A stretch of DNA of 45,390 nt, taken from the NCBI GenBank assembly GCA_021791875.1, contig JAJYVU010000024.1, positions 1 to 45,390 on the forward strand. Reading direction: 5' to 3'. Numbering within the stretch: position 1 is the stretch's first letter; each line of letters starts with the position of its first letter. The translations under genes and the position numbers were made by a program. Below are positions 8,615 through 16,628 of this stretch, piece after piece. Below the pieces are notes generated by a model that searched no databases, was not told the origin of the DNA, and saw only the letters and a list, made by a program, of their open reading frames with translations. The stretch is from Acidobacteriota bacterium (GTDB lineage Bacteria > Acidobacteriota > Terriglobia > Terriglobales > Acidobacteriaceae).

Positions 8615-9516
8615 CTACTTGCCGATCAAACCCGGATTCACACAACTGTCGCCGTGCATTTTCGTAAATGTCGCAGCATAAGCACCAGCAAGTTCCCCCC
8701 GCAACTCAGTTCCATCCGCAGACAACCTACCGACAAAAGACTGCAGGCAACCTCCCGCACATCCTGAGTTGTAGGCCCCGAACTCCACGGAGATCACCCG
8801 CTTCCCAGCAAGCTTCACTCTGTCTGGCGAACCAAAGAATTCGAGCAGTTTGCCGGGCCTCGAAACTCCGGGAGCATACTTTGCCCTGCCAGGTAGCTGC
8901 AGCCAGTCCGACCACCCCACAAACGCCCCGCGCGCCGTCTGCGCGATATGTACGCACCGCGCCGTCGCACCGGGGATCTCCAAACACGTCCCCACAAACG
9001 GGCTCACCGCCACACCCGGACCCGGCCTTGGCCGGCACAACGTCACCACCCGGTCAAAAGCACCCCGATGAAATCGCCCATGCCAGCAATCATCCTGTTG
9101 CAAAACCAGATCGATATCGAACGAAGGCTCCCATTTTTCGCGCGCCTTAGCGTGAATTTCCAAGCGCTTATCTTCAAACTTCACACCCCCGCGAGCGGAG
9201 TCCGTGAAGAAGTTCACGTCTCCAACCTTCACCTCAGGACCAATTCGCTCGAACACCCCAACCCGCAGCCCCCGCCAGTGCATCGGCGACCACCCCGACC
9301 GGATCGGAAAATTCATCACCGCCGTCGTCAGCTCAAGCTGGATGCCGACAGCCCCGCCTTTTCCGTCCGGAGTTTCCCAAACCCCTGACAATGCCTCAGG
9401 ATGAAAACCGGCCGATCGAAGTAGAGACTGCGCGAACCCACCGTCGGTTCATACCGCGACTGGGCCATCCCCAAAGGGCACGACGATATCAAACTCGCAA
9501 GCAACAACCCCAGCAT
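8615..9516 (-). pseudogene. Frameshift-split secreted protein gene, family not recognised
   Basis: Two minus-strand frames together look like one secreted protein. The upstream frame (start ATG 9516, open to 9328) encodes an export signal, MLGLLLASLISSC followed by PLGMAQSRYEP; the ISSC could be a lipobox or the MAQS a signal-peptidase I site. The downstream frame is open from 9448 to 8615 and reads EALSGVWETPDGKGG and then about 250 residues of mature protein ending at Lys-TGA/TAA, with four late cysteines (NSGCAGGC, DSCVNPG). It has no good start of its own (TTG at 9391). A one-base shift between about 9448 and 9390 would join them. This may be true decay or a sequencing error. Function is unknown; the SGVWE opening resembles small-molecule or carbohydrate-binding beta domains, but I do not assign it. 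Confidence 0.6.
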
Positions 9517-9722
9517 GCCGTGGCGTAAGTACACATCTCGGGTAGACAGCGAGGTCCATCAAAAAGTTCCCAGCCCCAGGGGATGGCTTAGCCGCAAGCA
9601 CGAAGGCTCCCGGCAGGGACCACAGCTATCCCCACTCACCTCTGCGGCTTTTCTCTGTGCTCTCTGAGGTGAAAGATCTCTCGCACGAACAGCGCGCGAC
9701 CGCCCCGCCCCGCGGCACTTCC

Positions 9723-10307
9723 CTAGTGCGCCATCCCCATGTAGCTCAGCGGCCAGTAGACGAACGAAGCCTTGCCGTAGATATCCTTGCGCGGCACCGG
9801 TCCAAAATCCCGGCTGTCCTCTGACACCGATCGGTGATCCCCCATCACAAAATACTCGTGCGGCGGTATCACGCCCACCATCATCGACGTGTGATCCCGA
9901 TACCGCAACGGCACATACGGCTCATGCAGCCGCTTGCCGTTGATGTACACATGCCCATTCACAATGTTCAGCCGGTCGCCCGGCAACCCGATCACACGCT
10001 TGATAAAACTCTTCTTCGGGTCCAGCGGGTAATGGAACACCACAATATCCCCGCGATGAATCTTGTCGAAGTCGTAGATGAATTTGTTCACGAACAGCCG
10101 GTCATGATTCTGCAGCCCCGGCTGCATGCTCGTTCCTTCAACCTTCACCGGCTGATACAGAAATACAATCACGAAGACCGCCACCAGCACCGCCACCACG
10201 ACATCCCGCAGCCACTGCCGAATCTCCTGTGCCGACATTTCCGACGTTCCTTCTGTAGACTCCTTGACGGTCTGCTCTGTCGGCTGCTGTGGATTCTCTT
10301 CGCTCAT
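9723..10307 (-). CDS. lepB: Signal peptidase I
   Basis: Leader peptidase cleaves signal peptides from exported preproteins. The 194-residue product has an N-terminal polar segment, one membrane span (VVVAVLVAVFVIVFLYQ, about residues 36-52), then box B with the catalytic Ser60 (EGTSMQP) and box D with the general base Lys103 (SFIKRVIGLPGD). Box E reads MGDHRSVSEDSRDFG, with His where Asn is most common. Start ATG 10307 (MSEENP) has a GAGGA just upstream; an in-frame GTG at 10355 with GGAG upstream is an alternative adding 16 residues. It is divergent from the serine hydrolase gene. Confidence 0.93.
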   Translation of the reverse strand: MSEENPQQPTEQTVKESTEGTSEMSAQEIRQWLRDVVVAVLVAVFVIVFLYQPVKVEGTSMQPGLQNHDRLFVNKFIYDFDKIHRGDIVVFHYPLDPKKSFIKRVIGLPGDRLNIVNGHVYINGKRLHEPYVPLRYRDHTSMMVGVIPPHEYFVMGDHRSVSEDSRDFGPVPRKDIYGKASFVYWPLSYMGMAH

Positions 10308-10642
10308 TGTCCTCGCTGTATCCGTGTTTTCCGATCGGTTGGCGCCGAAAATCACTCATCTCCGGCTGCTTTCTTTTTATTTTGCCTGATGTTGGCGCCG
10401 TCTCCGATCCCGCTTCGGGCGTCCCCTGCCGTTGGCGTCTTCCAAAAATTGGACGCCTCGCACTGGCTCCTCGTGAGCGTGCCTCATCTTCGCGCCGGGA
10501 CATGCCTCTATGAAACCAGTTTTCCTGTCTCTGCACCGCCAGGCCAGGTCGCCCTCCGCCAGTTCTCTCTGTACGAAGAGCCAGCTCGCAAATCTCTCGA
10601 AGAAACAATGCCTTGCGGAAAATGCTCTACGATAGAAGGTCC
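10308..10642. other. Divergent intergenic region between lepB and the serine hydrolase gene
   Basis: About 335 bases separate the two divergent genes. Up to 48 bases at the left may be coding if lepB starts at GTG 10355. The rest must hold both promoters, but I find no confident -35/-10 pair. Open frames here are low-complexity shadows. Confidence 0.5.
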
Positions 10643-11776
10643 ATGAAAGCACTCCCCGACATCTCGATTCCTGCATCGGCCGCCAGCGGTCCTGTCCGCT
10701 TCGCCTCCGCCCGCCGTATTCTCGAACAGGCCATCGCAGACCGCGCTTTCCCCGGAGCATCCTGGGGCGTGCTCCACCAGGGCCAGATCCTCGCCCTCGA
10801 TGCAGTCGGCCGTTTCACCTACGACGACGATTCCCCTGCCGTCACTCCATCCACCATCTACGATCTCGCCAGCCTCACCAAGGTCCTCGCCACCACCTCG
10901 GCTGCCATGCTTCTTTATGATCGCGGCATCTTCGACCTTGATGCCCGCCTCGGCGACATCCTTCCCGGCTTCGTCGTCGGCATGCGCTCCGGCAGCAGCC
11001 GCGAGAAGATCGCCCTCCGCATGCTCCTCGCTCATGACTCCGGCCTGCCCGCCTACGTGCGCTTCTTCGAGCAGAACCCCACCCCGCAGTCCCTCCTGCG
11101 GGCCGTCCTGCACACCCCACTCGAAGCTCCTCCCGGTACCCGCGCCGTCTACTCTGACATCGGCTTCATCCTCCTCGGCAAAGCCATCGAACTCCTCTCC
11201 GGCGACTATCTCCCTCGCTTTTGCGAGCGCAACATCTTCCACCCCCTCGGCCTCAAGAGTTTCCGCTTCAATCCTCCTCCGTCATGGAAGCACCTCATCC
11301 CGCCCACCGAAAACGACACCACCTTCCGCCACCGCGTCATCCAGGGCGAAGTCCAGGACGAGAACTGCTTCGTGCTCGGCGGAGCCGCCGGCCATGCCGG
11401 CCTCTTCGGTCATGCCGTCGACCTCTTGCGCTTTGCGCAAGCCCTGCTCAAAAAAACTGAGTCAGAACCAGAATCCGCTCCTCCGCAACTTTTCCGTGCA
11501 GAGACCATTGACCTCTTCACCACGCGGCAAACCACTCCAGCAGACACCACGCGCGCGCTCGGATGGGATACTCCCGGCATTCCCTCGTCGTCCGGTCGCC
11601 ACTTCGGCCCGCTCTCCTTCGGTCACCTCGGCTATTCCGGCACTTCCCTCTGGATCGACCCCGACCGCGGCCTCGCCGTCGTGCTCCTCACCAACCGCAC
11701 CTGGCCCGACCGCTCCAACCAGGCGATTCAATCCGTGCGGCCCGCTTTTCATGACGCAGTTGTCACATCTCTCTGA
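10643..11776 (+). CDS. Beta-lactamase-fold serine hydrolase, AmiE-like candidate
   Basis: A 377-residue class C beta-lactamase-type hydrolase: SxxK motif SLTK at residues 77-80, a YSDIGFILLG segment as the YxN/YxD element, and a late GHLGYSGTSLWIDP replacing the KTG box, as in esterases and amidases of this superfamily. No signal peptide is visible, so it should be cytoplasmic. It lies 120 bases upstream of murQ in the same direction. In Bacillus subtilis the MurNAc-L-alanine amidase AmiE (YbbE) belongs to this fold and is encoded in the murQ cluster, so a role in muropeptide recycling is a reasonable inference. Start ATG 10643 has AGAAGG just upstream; ATG 10622 is possible. Confidence 0.82.
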   Translation: MKALPDISIPASAASGPVRFASARRILEQAIADRAFPGASWGVLHQGQILALDAVGRFTYDDDSPAVTPSTIYDLASLTKVLATTSAAMLLYDRGIFDLDARLGDILPGFVVGMRSGSSREKIALRMLLAHDSGLPAYVRFFEQNPTPQSLLRAVLHTPLEAPPGTRAVYSDIGFILLGKAIELLSGDYLPRFCERNIFHPLGLKSFRFNPPPSWKHLIPPTENDTTFRHRVIQGEVQDENCFVLGGAAGHAGLFGHAVDLLRFAQALLKKTESEPESAPPQLFRAETIDLFTTRQTTPADTTRALGWDTPGIPSSSGRHFGPLSFGHLGYSGTSLWIDPDRGLAVVLLTNRTWPDRSNQAIQSVRPAFHDAVVTSL

Positions 11777-11896
11777 TCCATTGCGCCGAATCGTCCCCCC
11801 TTTTGAAGGAATCGCCCGATTCTTCCGAAAAGAATTCGCAAGCCAGCGCCAGCGCGTTACACTTAAGTCGGAATATACTGCTCGAAAGCCGGAGAC

Positions 11897-12865
11897 ATGG
11901 TCACGTCTACACCCCCGAATACCGAAACTACGCCTACCACGCCTCGCTCGGTGCTCGATATTCACGACCTAACGACTGAGACTCCGAACGAGGCATCGCA
12001 GGGCCTTGATACCCGGTCTGCTGTTGAGATTGCCAAGATCATCAACCAAGAGGACCAGAAGGTCGCCGCAGCCGTAAAGAAGGCATTGCCCGAGATCGCG
12101 GAAGTCATCGACTGGGTCGCGCGCAGCATTCGCGAAGGCGGCCGGCTCATCTACGTTGGCGCCGGCTCCAGCGGCCGCATCGCCGCCCTCGACGCCTGCG
12201 AGTGCCCGCCCTATTTCTCCACCAGCCCGCAGACCGTGCAGTACATCATGGCCGGCGGTCCCAAAGCGCTCGCCTCGCCCGTCGAGGTCAATGAAGATTC
12301 TGAGGAACTCGGCAAACGCGACATCGCCCGCCGTCGCCCCAGCCGCAAAGATGTCATCATCGGGCTCTCTGCCAGCGGACGCACCCCTTACGTCGTCGCC
12401 GCCATAGCCTATGCCCGTGAACGTGGCGCCCGCACCGCATGCATCACCTGCAATCAGGGCACGCCGCTCGCCGAAGCTTCTGACATTGCCATCGTCGCTG
12501 ATGTTGGCCCGGAAGTCATCTCCGGCTCCACCCGCATGAAAGCCGCCACCGCCCAGAAAATGATCACCAACATGATCACCACTGGCGCCATGACACGGCT
12601 CGGCTACGTGTACGAAAATCTCATGGTCAACGTACACATGCAGAATTCGAAACTCGTCGAGCGCGGCATCGGTATGCTCATGCGTGCCTGTCACATCGGT
12701 CGTGATCAGGCCGTCGAAGTCATCAAATCGGCTGGCCGCAGCGTACCCGTCGCCCTGGTCATGCTCAAAGCCGGCGTCGACAAGCCGGAAGCTGTTCGCC
12801 GTCTCGCCAACTCTGACGGCAATGTCCGCCGCGCCATCGAAGACCTCGGTTCAAACAGCTATTAG
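11897..12865 (+). CDS. murQ: N-acetylmuramic acid 6-phosphate etherase
   Basis: MurQ cleaves the lactyl ether of MurNAc-6-phosphate to give GlcNAc-6-phosphate and D-lactate in cell-wall recycling. The 322-residue protein has the SIS sugar-phosphate isomerase fold with LIYVGAGSSGRIAALDA, the family stretch GLSASGRTPYVVAAI, and the conserved ISGSTRMKAATAQKM segment; length is standard (about 300) plus a Thr/Pro-rich N-terminal extension of about 20 residues. ATG at 11897 is preceded by GGAG at very short spacing. A TATACT hexamer at 11874-11879 could be a -10 element. Upstream is the AmiE-like hydrolase, downstream murA: a recycling-to-synthesis arrangement. Confidence 0.96.
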   Translation: MVTSTPPNTETTPTTPRSVLDIHDLTTETPNEASQGLDTRSAVEIAKIINQEDQKVAAAVKKALPEIAEVIDWVARSIREGGRLIYVGAGSSGRIAALDACECPPYFSTSPQTVQYIMAGGPKALASPVEVNEDSEELGKRDIARRRPSRKDVIIGLSASGRTPYVVAAIAYARERGARTACITCNQGTPLAEASDIAIVADVGPEVISGSTRMKAATAQKMITNMITTGAMTRLGYVYENLMVNVHMQNSKLVERGIGMLMRACHIGRDQAVEVIKSAGRSVPVALVMLKAGVDKPEAVRRLANSDGNVRRAIEDLGSNSY

Positions 12866-12867
12866 CC

Positions 12868-12896
12868 GGGCCGGAGCGCTCCGCGCGCTCCGGTCC
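12868..12896 (+). terminator. Stem-loop after murQ
   Basis: A 12-bp GC-rich stem (12868-12879 with 12885-12896, one G-T wobble, loop TCCGC) starts three bases after the murQ stop. Only TTCC follows, so the T-tract is weak. It is probably a terminator or 3'-end stabiliser. Confidence 0.65.
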
Positions 12897-13033
12897 TTCC
12901 ATCATGCACAAGCCTGCCAGGCAAACCTCAGGTTTCATCTTCCACAGACGTATTCGCCCGGCTACTTTCACTCTCCGCATTTTTTCCTATTCAATAAAGG
13001 AACGCGGACTCTTCCCCAAAAGTCGACTCGATC

Positions 13034-14344
13034 ATGGACAAATTCGTCATTCGCGGTGGCAATCCTCTCCTCGGCACCATCCGTGTCAGCGGAGCCAAAA
13101 ACTCTGCCCTTCCCTGCATGGCTGCGGCCATTCTCACGGAAGATGAAGTCATCCTCGAAAACATCCCACAGGTGCGCGACATCGAAACCGAGCGCAAACT
13201 GCTTACTTCCATGGGCGCCGAGGTCGAACTCGGCTATGGTCGCGCCCAGCACCGCACCACCATCAGTTGCCGCGTGCTCTCCGAGCCTACCGCCAAGTAC
13301 GAAATCGTCAAGACCATGCGCGCTTCGGCCCTCGTGCTCGGCCCGCTGGTCGCCCGCACTGGAATCGCGCGCGTCTCCATGCCCGGCGGCTGCGCCATCG
13401 GCGCTCGCCCCATCGATCTTCACATCAAGGGCCTCGAACAAATGGGCGCCAACATCAGCTACCAGCACGGCTATGTTGAGGCCCGCGCCGAGCGCCTGAA
13501 GGGCGCAAACATTCTCTTCGACAAAATCACCGTCACCGGCACTGAGGATCTCCTCATGGCCGCCGTGCTCGCCGAAGGCGAAACCGTCCTTGAGAATGCC
13601 GCCCGTGAACCGGAAGTCACCGATCTGGCCGCGCTGCTCACCGCCATGGGCGCGCAGATTGAGGGCGCAGGCACCTCCACCATCCGCGTCCAGGGCGTCG
13701 AGAAACTCCACGGCGCACGCCATCGCATCAACCCTGACCGCGTTGAGGCCGGTACGTATCTCATCGCCGGCGCCATCACCGGCGGCGACCTCTGCGTCAC
13801 CCACTGCAATCCCGCGCACCTCGGTGCCGTCATCGACAAGCTCAAGGAGTGCGGTGTCCGCATCGACATCCTCGGAAAGGACTCCATCCGCGTCCGCAGT
13901 GAAGGCGCACTCAAAACTGCTGATATCTCCACCGAGGAATACCCCGGCTTCCCCACCGACATGCAGGCACAGTTCATGGCCCTCGCCACACAGGCCGACG
14001 GTGTCAGCCAGGTCAAGGAAAACATCTTCGAAAACCGATTCATGCACGTGCAGGAACTCGTCCGCATGGGCGCCAACATCCGCATCGACGGCCGCGTCGC
14101 CACCGTGCGCGGCAAAACTCCGCTTTCGGCGGCCGCCGTCATGTGCTCTGACCTCCGCGCATCGGCCTCGCTCGTCCTCGCTGCGCTCGTCGCTGACGGC
14201 GAATCTATCCTCGACCGCATCTACAACATCGATCGCGGCTACGAACACATCGAAGAAAAGCTCCGCGGCGTCGGCGCGCAAATCAAGCGCCTCGGCAACG
14301 TCTTCAGTGACCGCCGCGAAACCTCGGCAACCGTCACGGTCTGA
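13034..14344 (+). CDS. murA: UDP-N-acetylglucosamine 1-carboxyvinyltransferase
   Basis: MurA catalyses the first committed step of peptidoglycan synthesis, transferring enolpyruvate from PEP to UDP-GlcNAc in the cytoplasm. The 436-residue protein has the substrate Lys22 (VSGAKNSALP) and the catalytic Cys120 in MPGGCAIGARPIDLH; the Cys predicts fosfomycin sensitivity of the enzyme. The two inverted alpha/beta domains are complete, ending near RGYEHIEEKLRG. Start ATG 13034 (MDKFVIRGG) matches the family N-terminus, though no strong Shine-Dalgarno is seen. It is co-oriented with murQ. Transcription probably ends at the hairpin at 14375-14409. A long open frame antisense to it is a codon-bias shadow. 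Confidence 0.97.
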   Translation: MDKFVIRGGNPLLGTIRVSGAKNSALPCMAAAILTEDEVILENIPQVRDIETERKLLTSMGAEVELGYGRAQHRTTISCRVLSEPTAKYEIVKTMRASALVLGPLVARTGIARVSMPGGCAIGARPIDLHIKGLEQMGANISYQHGYVEARAERLKGANILFDKITVTGTEDLLMAAVLAEGETVLENAAREPEVTDLAALLTAMGAQIEGAGTSTIRVQGVEKLHGARHRINPDRVEAGTYLIAGAITGGDLCVTHCNPAHLGAVIDKLKECGVRIDILGKDSIRVRSEGALKTADISTEEYPGFPTDMQAQFMALATQADGVSQVKENIFENRFMHVQELVRMGANIRIDGRVATVRGKTPLSAAAVMCSDLRASASLVLAALVADGESILDRIYNIDRGYEHIEEKLRGVGAQIKRLGNVFSDRRETSATVTV

Positions 14345-14374
14345 CGCCACTGCCGGCGTTTCTCGTTCAGCTTC

Positions 14375-14409
14375 AAAAGCCTCCTGCATCGAATACACAG
14401 GAGGCTTTT
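14375..14409 (+). terminator. murA terminator hairpin containing the next gene's Shine-Dalgarno
   Basis: A perfect 12-bp inverted repeat (AAAAGCCTCCTG at 14375-14386, CAGGAGGCTTTT at 14398-14409, 11-base loop) ends in TTTT, the form of an intrinsic terminator. The right arm contains AGGAGG at 14399-14404, the ribosome-binding site for the ATG at 14412. Folding therefore both ends murA transcription and hides the downstream gene's translation start. Confidence 0.85.
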
Positions 14410-14411
14410 CC

Positions 14412-14891
14412 ATGCCCACCGAAGATCGCATTCTCCGCAATCAACTCATTCCTTTCCTGCGCGGCCAGGGAGCGCATGTTGACTTTGCATCTGCCGTCAA
14501 AGACTTCCCCGCCGAGCACTTCGGCACTCGCCCCGCAAATTGCCCGCATAGCGCATGGGAGCTCGTCCAGCATATCCGCTTCACCCTCCACGACCTCGTC
14601 GACTTCTGCACCAATCCCAATTACACCGAGCCCAACTGGCCCCGTGACTACTGGCCCGCACAGCCCGCACCGCCCGGCAAAGAAGCATGGCGCGAGGCCG
14701 TCGCCGCCGTCCAGCAGGATATCGAGACATTCGAGCGCCTCGTCGGTGAACCCTCGTCCAACTTGTACGCAAAAATCCCCTGGGGCGACGGACAGAACCT
14801 GCTGCGCGAAGCCCTGCTCGCCGGCGACCACACCAGCTACCACACCGGCCAGATCGTCCTTATCCGTCAACTGCTCGGCATCTGGAAATAG
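14412..14891 (+). CDS. DinB family protein
   Basis: A 159-residue four-helix-bundle protein of the DinB/YfiT-like superfamily. The three metal-ligand histidines characteristic of the fold are visible as WELVQHIRFTLHDL (first His) and GDHTSYHTGQIVLIRQLLG (the H-x3-H pair near the C-terminus). Members include bacillithiol/mycothiol-linked S-transferases and damage-inducible proteins; the substrate here is not known. The start ATG 14412 has an ideal AGGAGG 7 bases upstream, but that site is inside the murA terminator hairpin. A remnant of a second DinB-like (DUF1569) gene follows immediately. Confidence 0.85.
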   Translation: MPTEDRILRNQLIPFLRGQGAHVDFASAVKDFPAEHFGTRPANCPHSAWELVQHIRFTLHDLVDFCTNPNYTEPNWPRDYWPAQPAPPGKEAWREAVAAVQQDIETFERLVGEPSSNLYAKIPWGDGQNLLREALLAGDHTSYHTGQIVLIRQLLGIWK

Positions 14892-14907
14892 CTTGTGTTG
14901 TACGCTG

Positions 14908-15009
14908 GATGGTCATGCTCACCCATACTTCGGACCCATGTCACAAGAGGAATGGATGCGCTGGGCGTGGCGGCACGCCGACCATCACCTGCGCCAGTTT
15001 GGACGTTGA
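14908..15009 (+). pseudogene. C-terminal remnant of a DUF1569-type (DinB-like) gene
   Basis: About 33 codons ending at TGA 15007-15009 read HPYFGPMSQEEW and then WRHADHHLRQFG, the typical C-terminal signature of DUF1569/DinB_2-like proteins. No matching N-terminal part is found upstream: the frame runs into the end of the intact DinB gene. I read it as the stump left by deletion of a neighbouring paralogous gene. A new short peptide from an internal ATG at 14938 is possible but unlikely. Confidence 0.6.
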
Positions 15010-15042
15010 ATTTCTCAAGGAATCTCGCGGTGCGGCGTCGTC

Positions 15043-15453
15043 TTACCGCCAGCTCACCGCAAGCTGCCAGCGCAGATCGCGCTGCGCAGTCTTCTTCAGC
15101 ACTGTTTCGTACTGCTCGAGCTCGCTGATCACCTGCGTCGTATCCGCGCCAAAGGCCCCCGGCGCATCGCGCAGATAATCCAGCAGCGCACCCACCGTCG
15201 TCAGTCCCTCGTGTCCGGAGAACCACTGCGGCGGTGGCAGCGTCTTCGCCCAGTCAGGATCGCCCGCGCCTTCTTCAAGCAGCAGCGCCATAGAGTTCTC
15301 GTCCGCTGAGAAGAAATCCAGCAGCGGCTTCACTCCCAGCCGCAATGCCAGCTTTTCCAATGCATCTTCATTCCGGGCAAGGGCGCGGCCATTCACAAAA
15401 ATATCGAATCCGGGGTCTTCCCCCTCCACGACGATGTACATCGATGCGCTCAT
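15043..15453 (-). CDS. Conserved-looking hypothetical protein
   Basis: A 136-residue acidic cytoplasmic protein with no signal or membrane span. It opens MYIVVEGEDPGFDIFVNGRA, has an acidic centre (FFSADENSMALLLEEGAG) and a helical C-terminus (ISELEQYETVLKKTAQRD). I do not recognise the family. Composition and codon use match neighbouring native genes, so it is probably real. It lies 57 bases downstream of, and co-oriented with, the DMT transporter gene. Confidence 0.7.
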   Translation of the reverse strand: MSASMYIVVEGEDPGFDIFVNGRALARNEDALEKLALRLGVKPLLDFFSADENSMALLLEEGAGDPDWAKTLPPPQWFSGHEGLTTVGALLDYLRDAPGAFGADTTQVISELEQYETVLKKTAQRDLRWQLAVSWR

Positions 15454-15510
15454 TTGCCGTCAGTCTAACTCAGATTTCGGGTCATCGGCGCCACCTTGAC
15501 TATGCATACG

Positions 15511-16461
15511 TTACCTTGCCAGTAACCTCGTCCCCGAAATCCGCTCCTTTCTTAGTACCCACCAAAGCGCCCCAAGAGTCATTGCCGTTCCCGCCCAGTT
15601 CTCCCAAACCCACCTGGAGGGAAGGAAAATCTCCGCCTCCAGCACACCCGTCAGCGTCACCAGCCATTGCAACGTCGCCACCGGAATGGGACCCAGACTC
15701 TCCAGCACCCGGTACAGAATCGGCAACGTCACTGCCGAAATTCCTGCCGCGAGTGCGACTCCCATCCATCTGCCGGGCTCCGACGCAGGCGCCTGCGCTG
15801 CAAATCGCGCCCAGTCGCCGTTCAGAACTCCCACTGCTGCCAGCGCCACCGCTGCTGTCGCGCATTGCAGCGCACACCACGGAACAAGATTGGACGCGCC
15901 GCCACGCTCTTTGTCACCACCGAATTGTCCTGCCGCAAACACCAGCGCAAGCCCGTAAACCACCATTCCTGCCGCAAGCATCAACTCCGGCAGCCACCGC
16001 GCTAAGTCCAGCGCCACGCCCTGCGCCACCAGCAGCGCCACGCCCGTCAGCCCAAACAGCAATCGCGGCAGATACCGCCCCGCATCTTCACGCATCGTCA
16101 GCATCACAACCAGCGGCATCGCCGCATATACCACCGCTGGCAGCCCCACGGCCGTCGCCCGCAGATAGGGATGCACCGCCCCCGATGCCCATGCCGTGCA
16201 CGCGTACGGAACCGCCAGCAGCCCCAGCCCCAGCACAACCCCTGAGCCGTAAGGGAAATTGCCCGCACCAGCCCTGCCTGCGCTTCTGCGCACCAGCCCG
16301 TAGATGCCCAACGCCAGGGCCGCCGCCCCAAAACGAAGCGCACCCTCGCAGATCAGCGGCACCGGATCGGTTGCTCCGCCCGTCACCAGCCACAGGCTGC
16401 CCCAGGTGATCCCCAGCGCCGCGAACAGTGCGTATTTCCTGTATGTGTCCAGCAGAACCAT
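15511..16461 (-). CDS. EamA/DMT-superfamily transporter
   Basis: A 316-residue integral membrane protein with about ten hydrophobic segments in two similar halves, the drug/metabolite transporter (EamA) pattern: first helix LFAALGITWGSLWLVTGG, with the usual WGS motif, and late helix YRVLESLGPIPVATLQWL, with the conserved LxPV-like break. EamA proteins export amino acids, metabolites or drugs; the substrate is not readable. The ATG at 16461 begins directly before helix 1. It lies downstream of pnp in the same orientation, separated from it by the pnp terminator. Confidence 0.87.
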   Translation of the reverse strand: MVLLDTYRKYALFAALGITWGSLWLVTGGATDPVPLICEGALRFGAAALALGIYGLVRRSAGRAGAGNFPYGSGVVLGLGLLAVPYACTAWASGAVHPYLRATAVGLPAVVYAAMPLVVMLTMREDAGRYLPRLLFGLTGVALLVAQGVALDLARWLPELMLAAGMVVYGLALVFAAGQFGGDKERGGASNLVPWCALQCATAAVALAAVGVLNGDWARFAAQAPASEPGRWMGVALAAGISAVTLPILYRVLESLGPIPVATLQWLVTLTGVLEAEIFLPSRWVWENWAGTAMTLGALWWVLRKERISGTRLLAR

Positions 16462-16582
16462 AGCCCTCTACGCGACTCTTCCCTTAAGGGGAGCCCTACT
16501 TCACGCATTCGGACGGAGCATGGCGACAGGCAATCCGCTCCAACAAATACACCCACTCCATAATCGCCCGCCCGTCTCGTTC

Positions 16583-16617
16583 CAAAAAGAAAAGAGGCTG
16601 CGCATCATGCGCAGCCC
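16583..16617 (-). terminator. Intrinsic terminator of pnp
   Basis: On the minus strand a perfect GGCTGCGC / GCGCAGCC stem (plus positions 16596-16603 and 16609-16616, 5-base loop) is followed by TCTTTTCTTTTT. This is a classic rho-independent terminator a few bases beyond the pnp stop. Confidence 0.92.
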
Positions 16618-16628
16618 CTGCTGAGTGG

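Noticed and set aside
8410-8667. Several short frames around 8.5 kb and 40.0 kb on both strands with similar translations
   Set aside because: The similarity comes from the dispersed three-hairpin repeat, not from a protein family.
12968-14440. 490-codon minus-strand open frame antisense to murA
   Set aside because: Asp/Glu/Ala/Val-rich translation without motifs; it mirrors C-ending codon bias of murA, whose active-site residues are intact.
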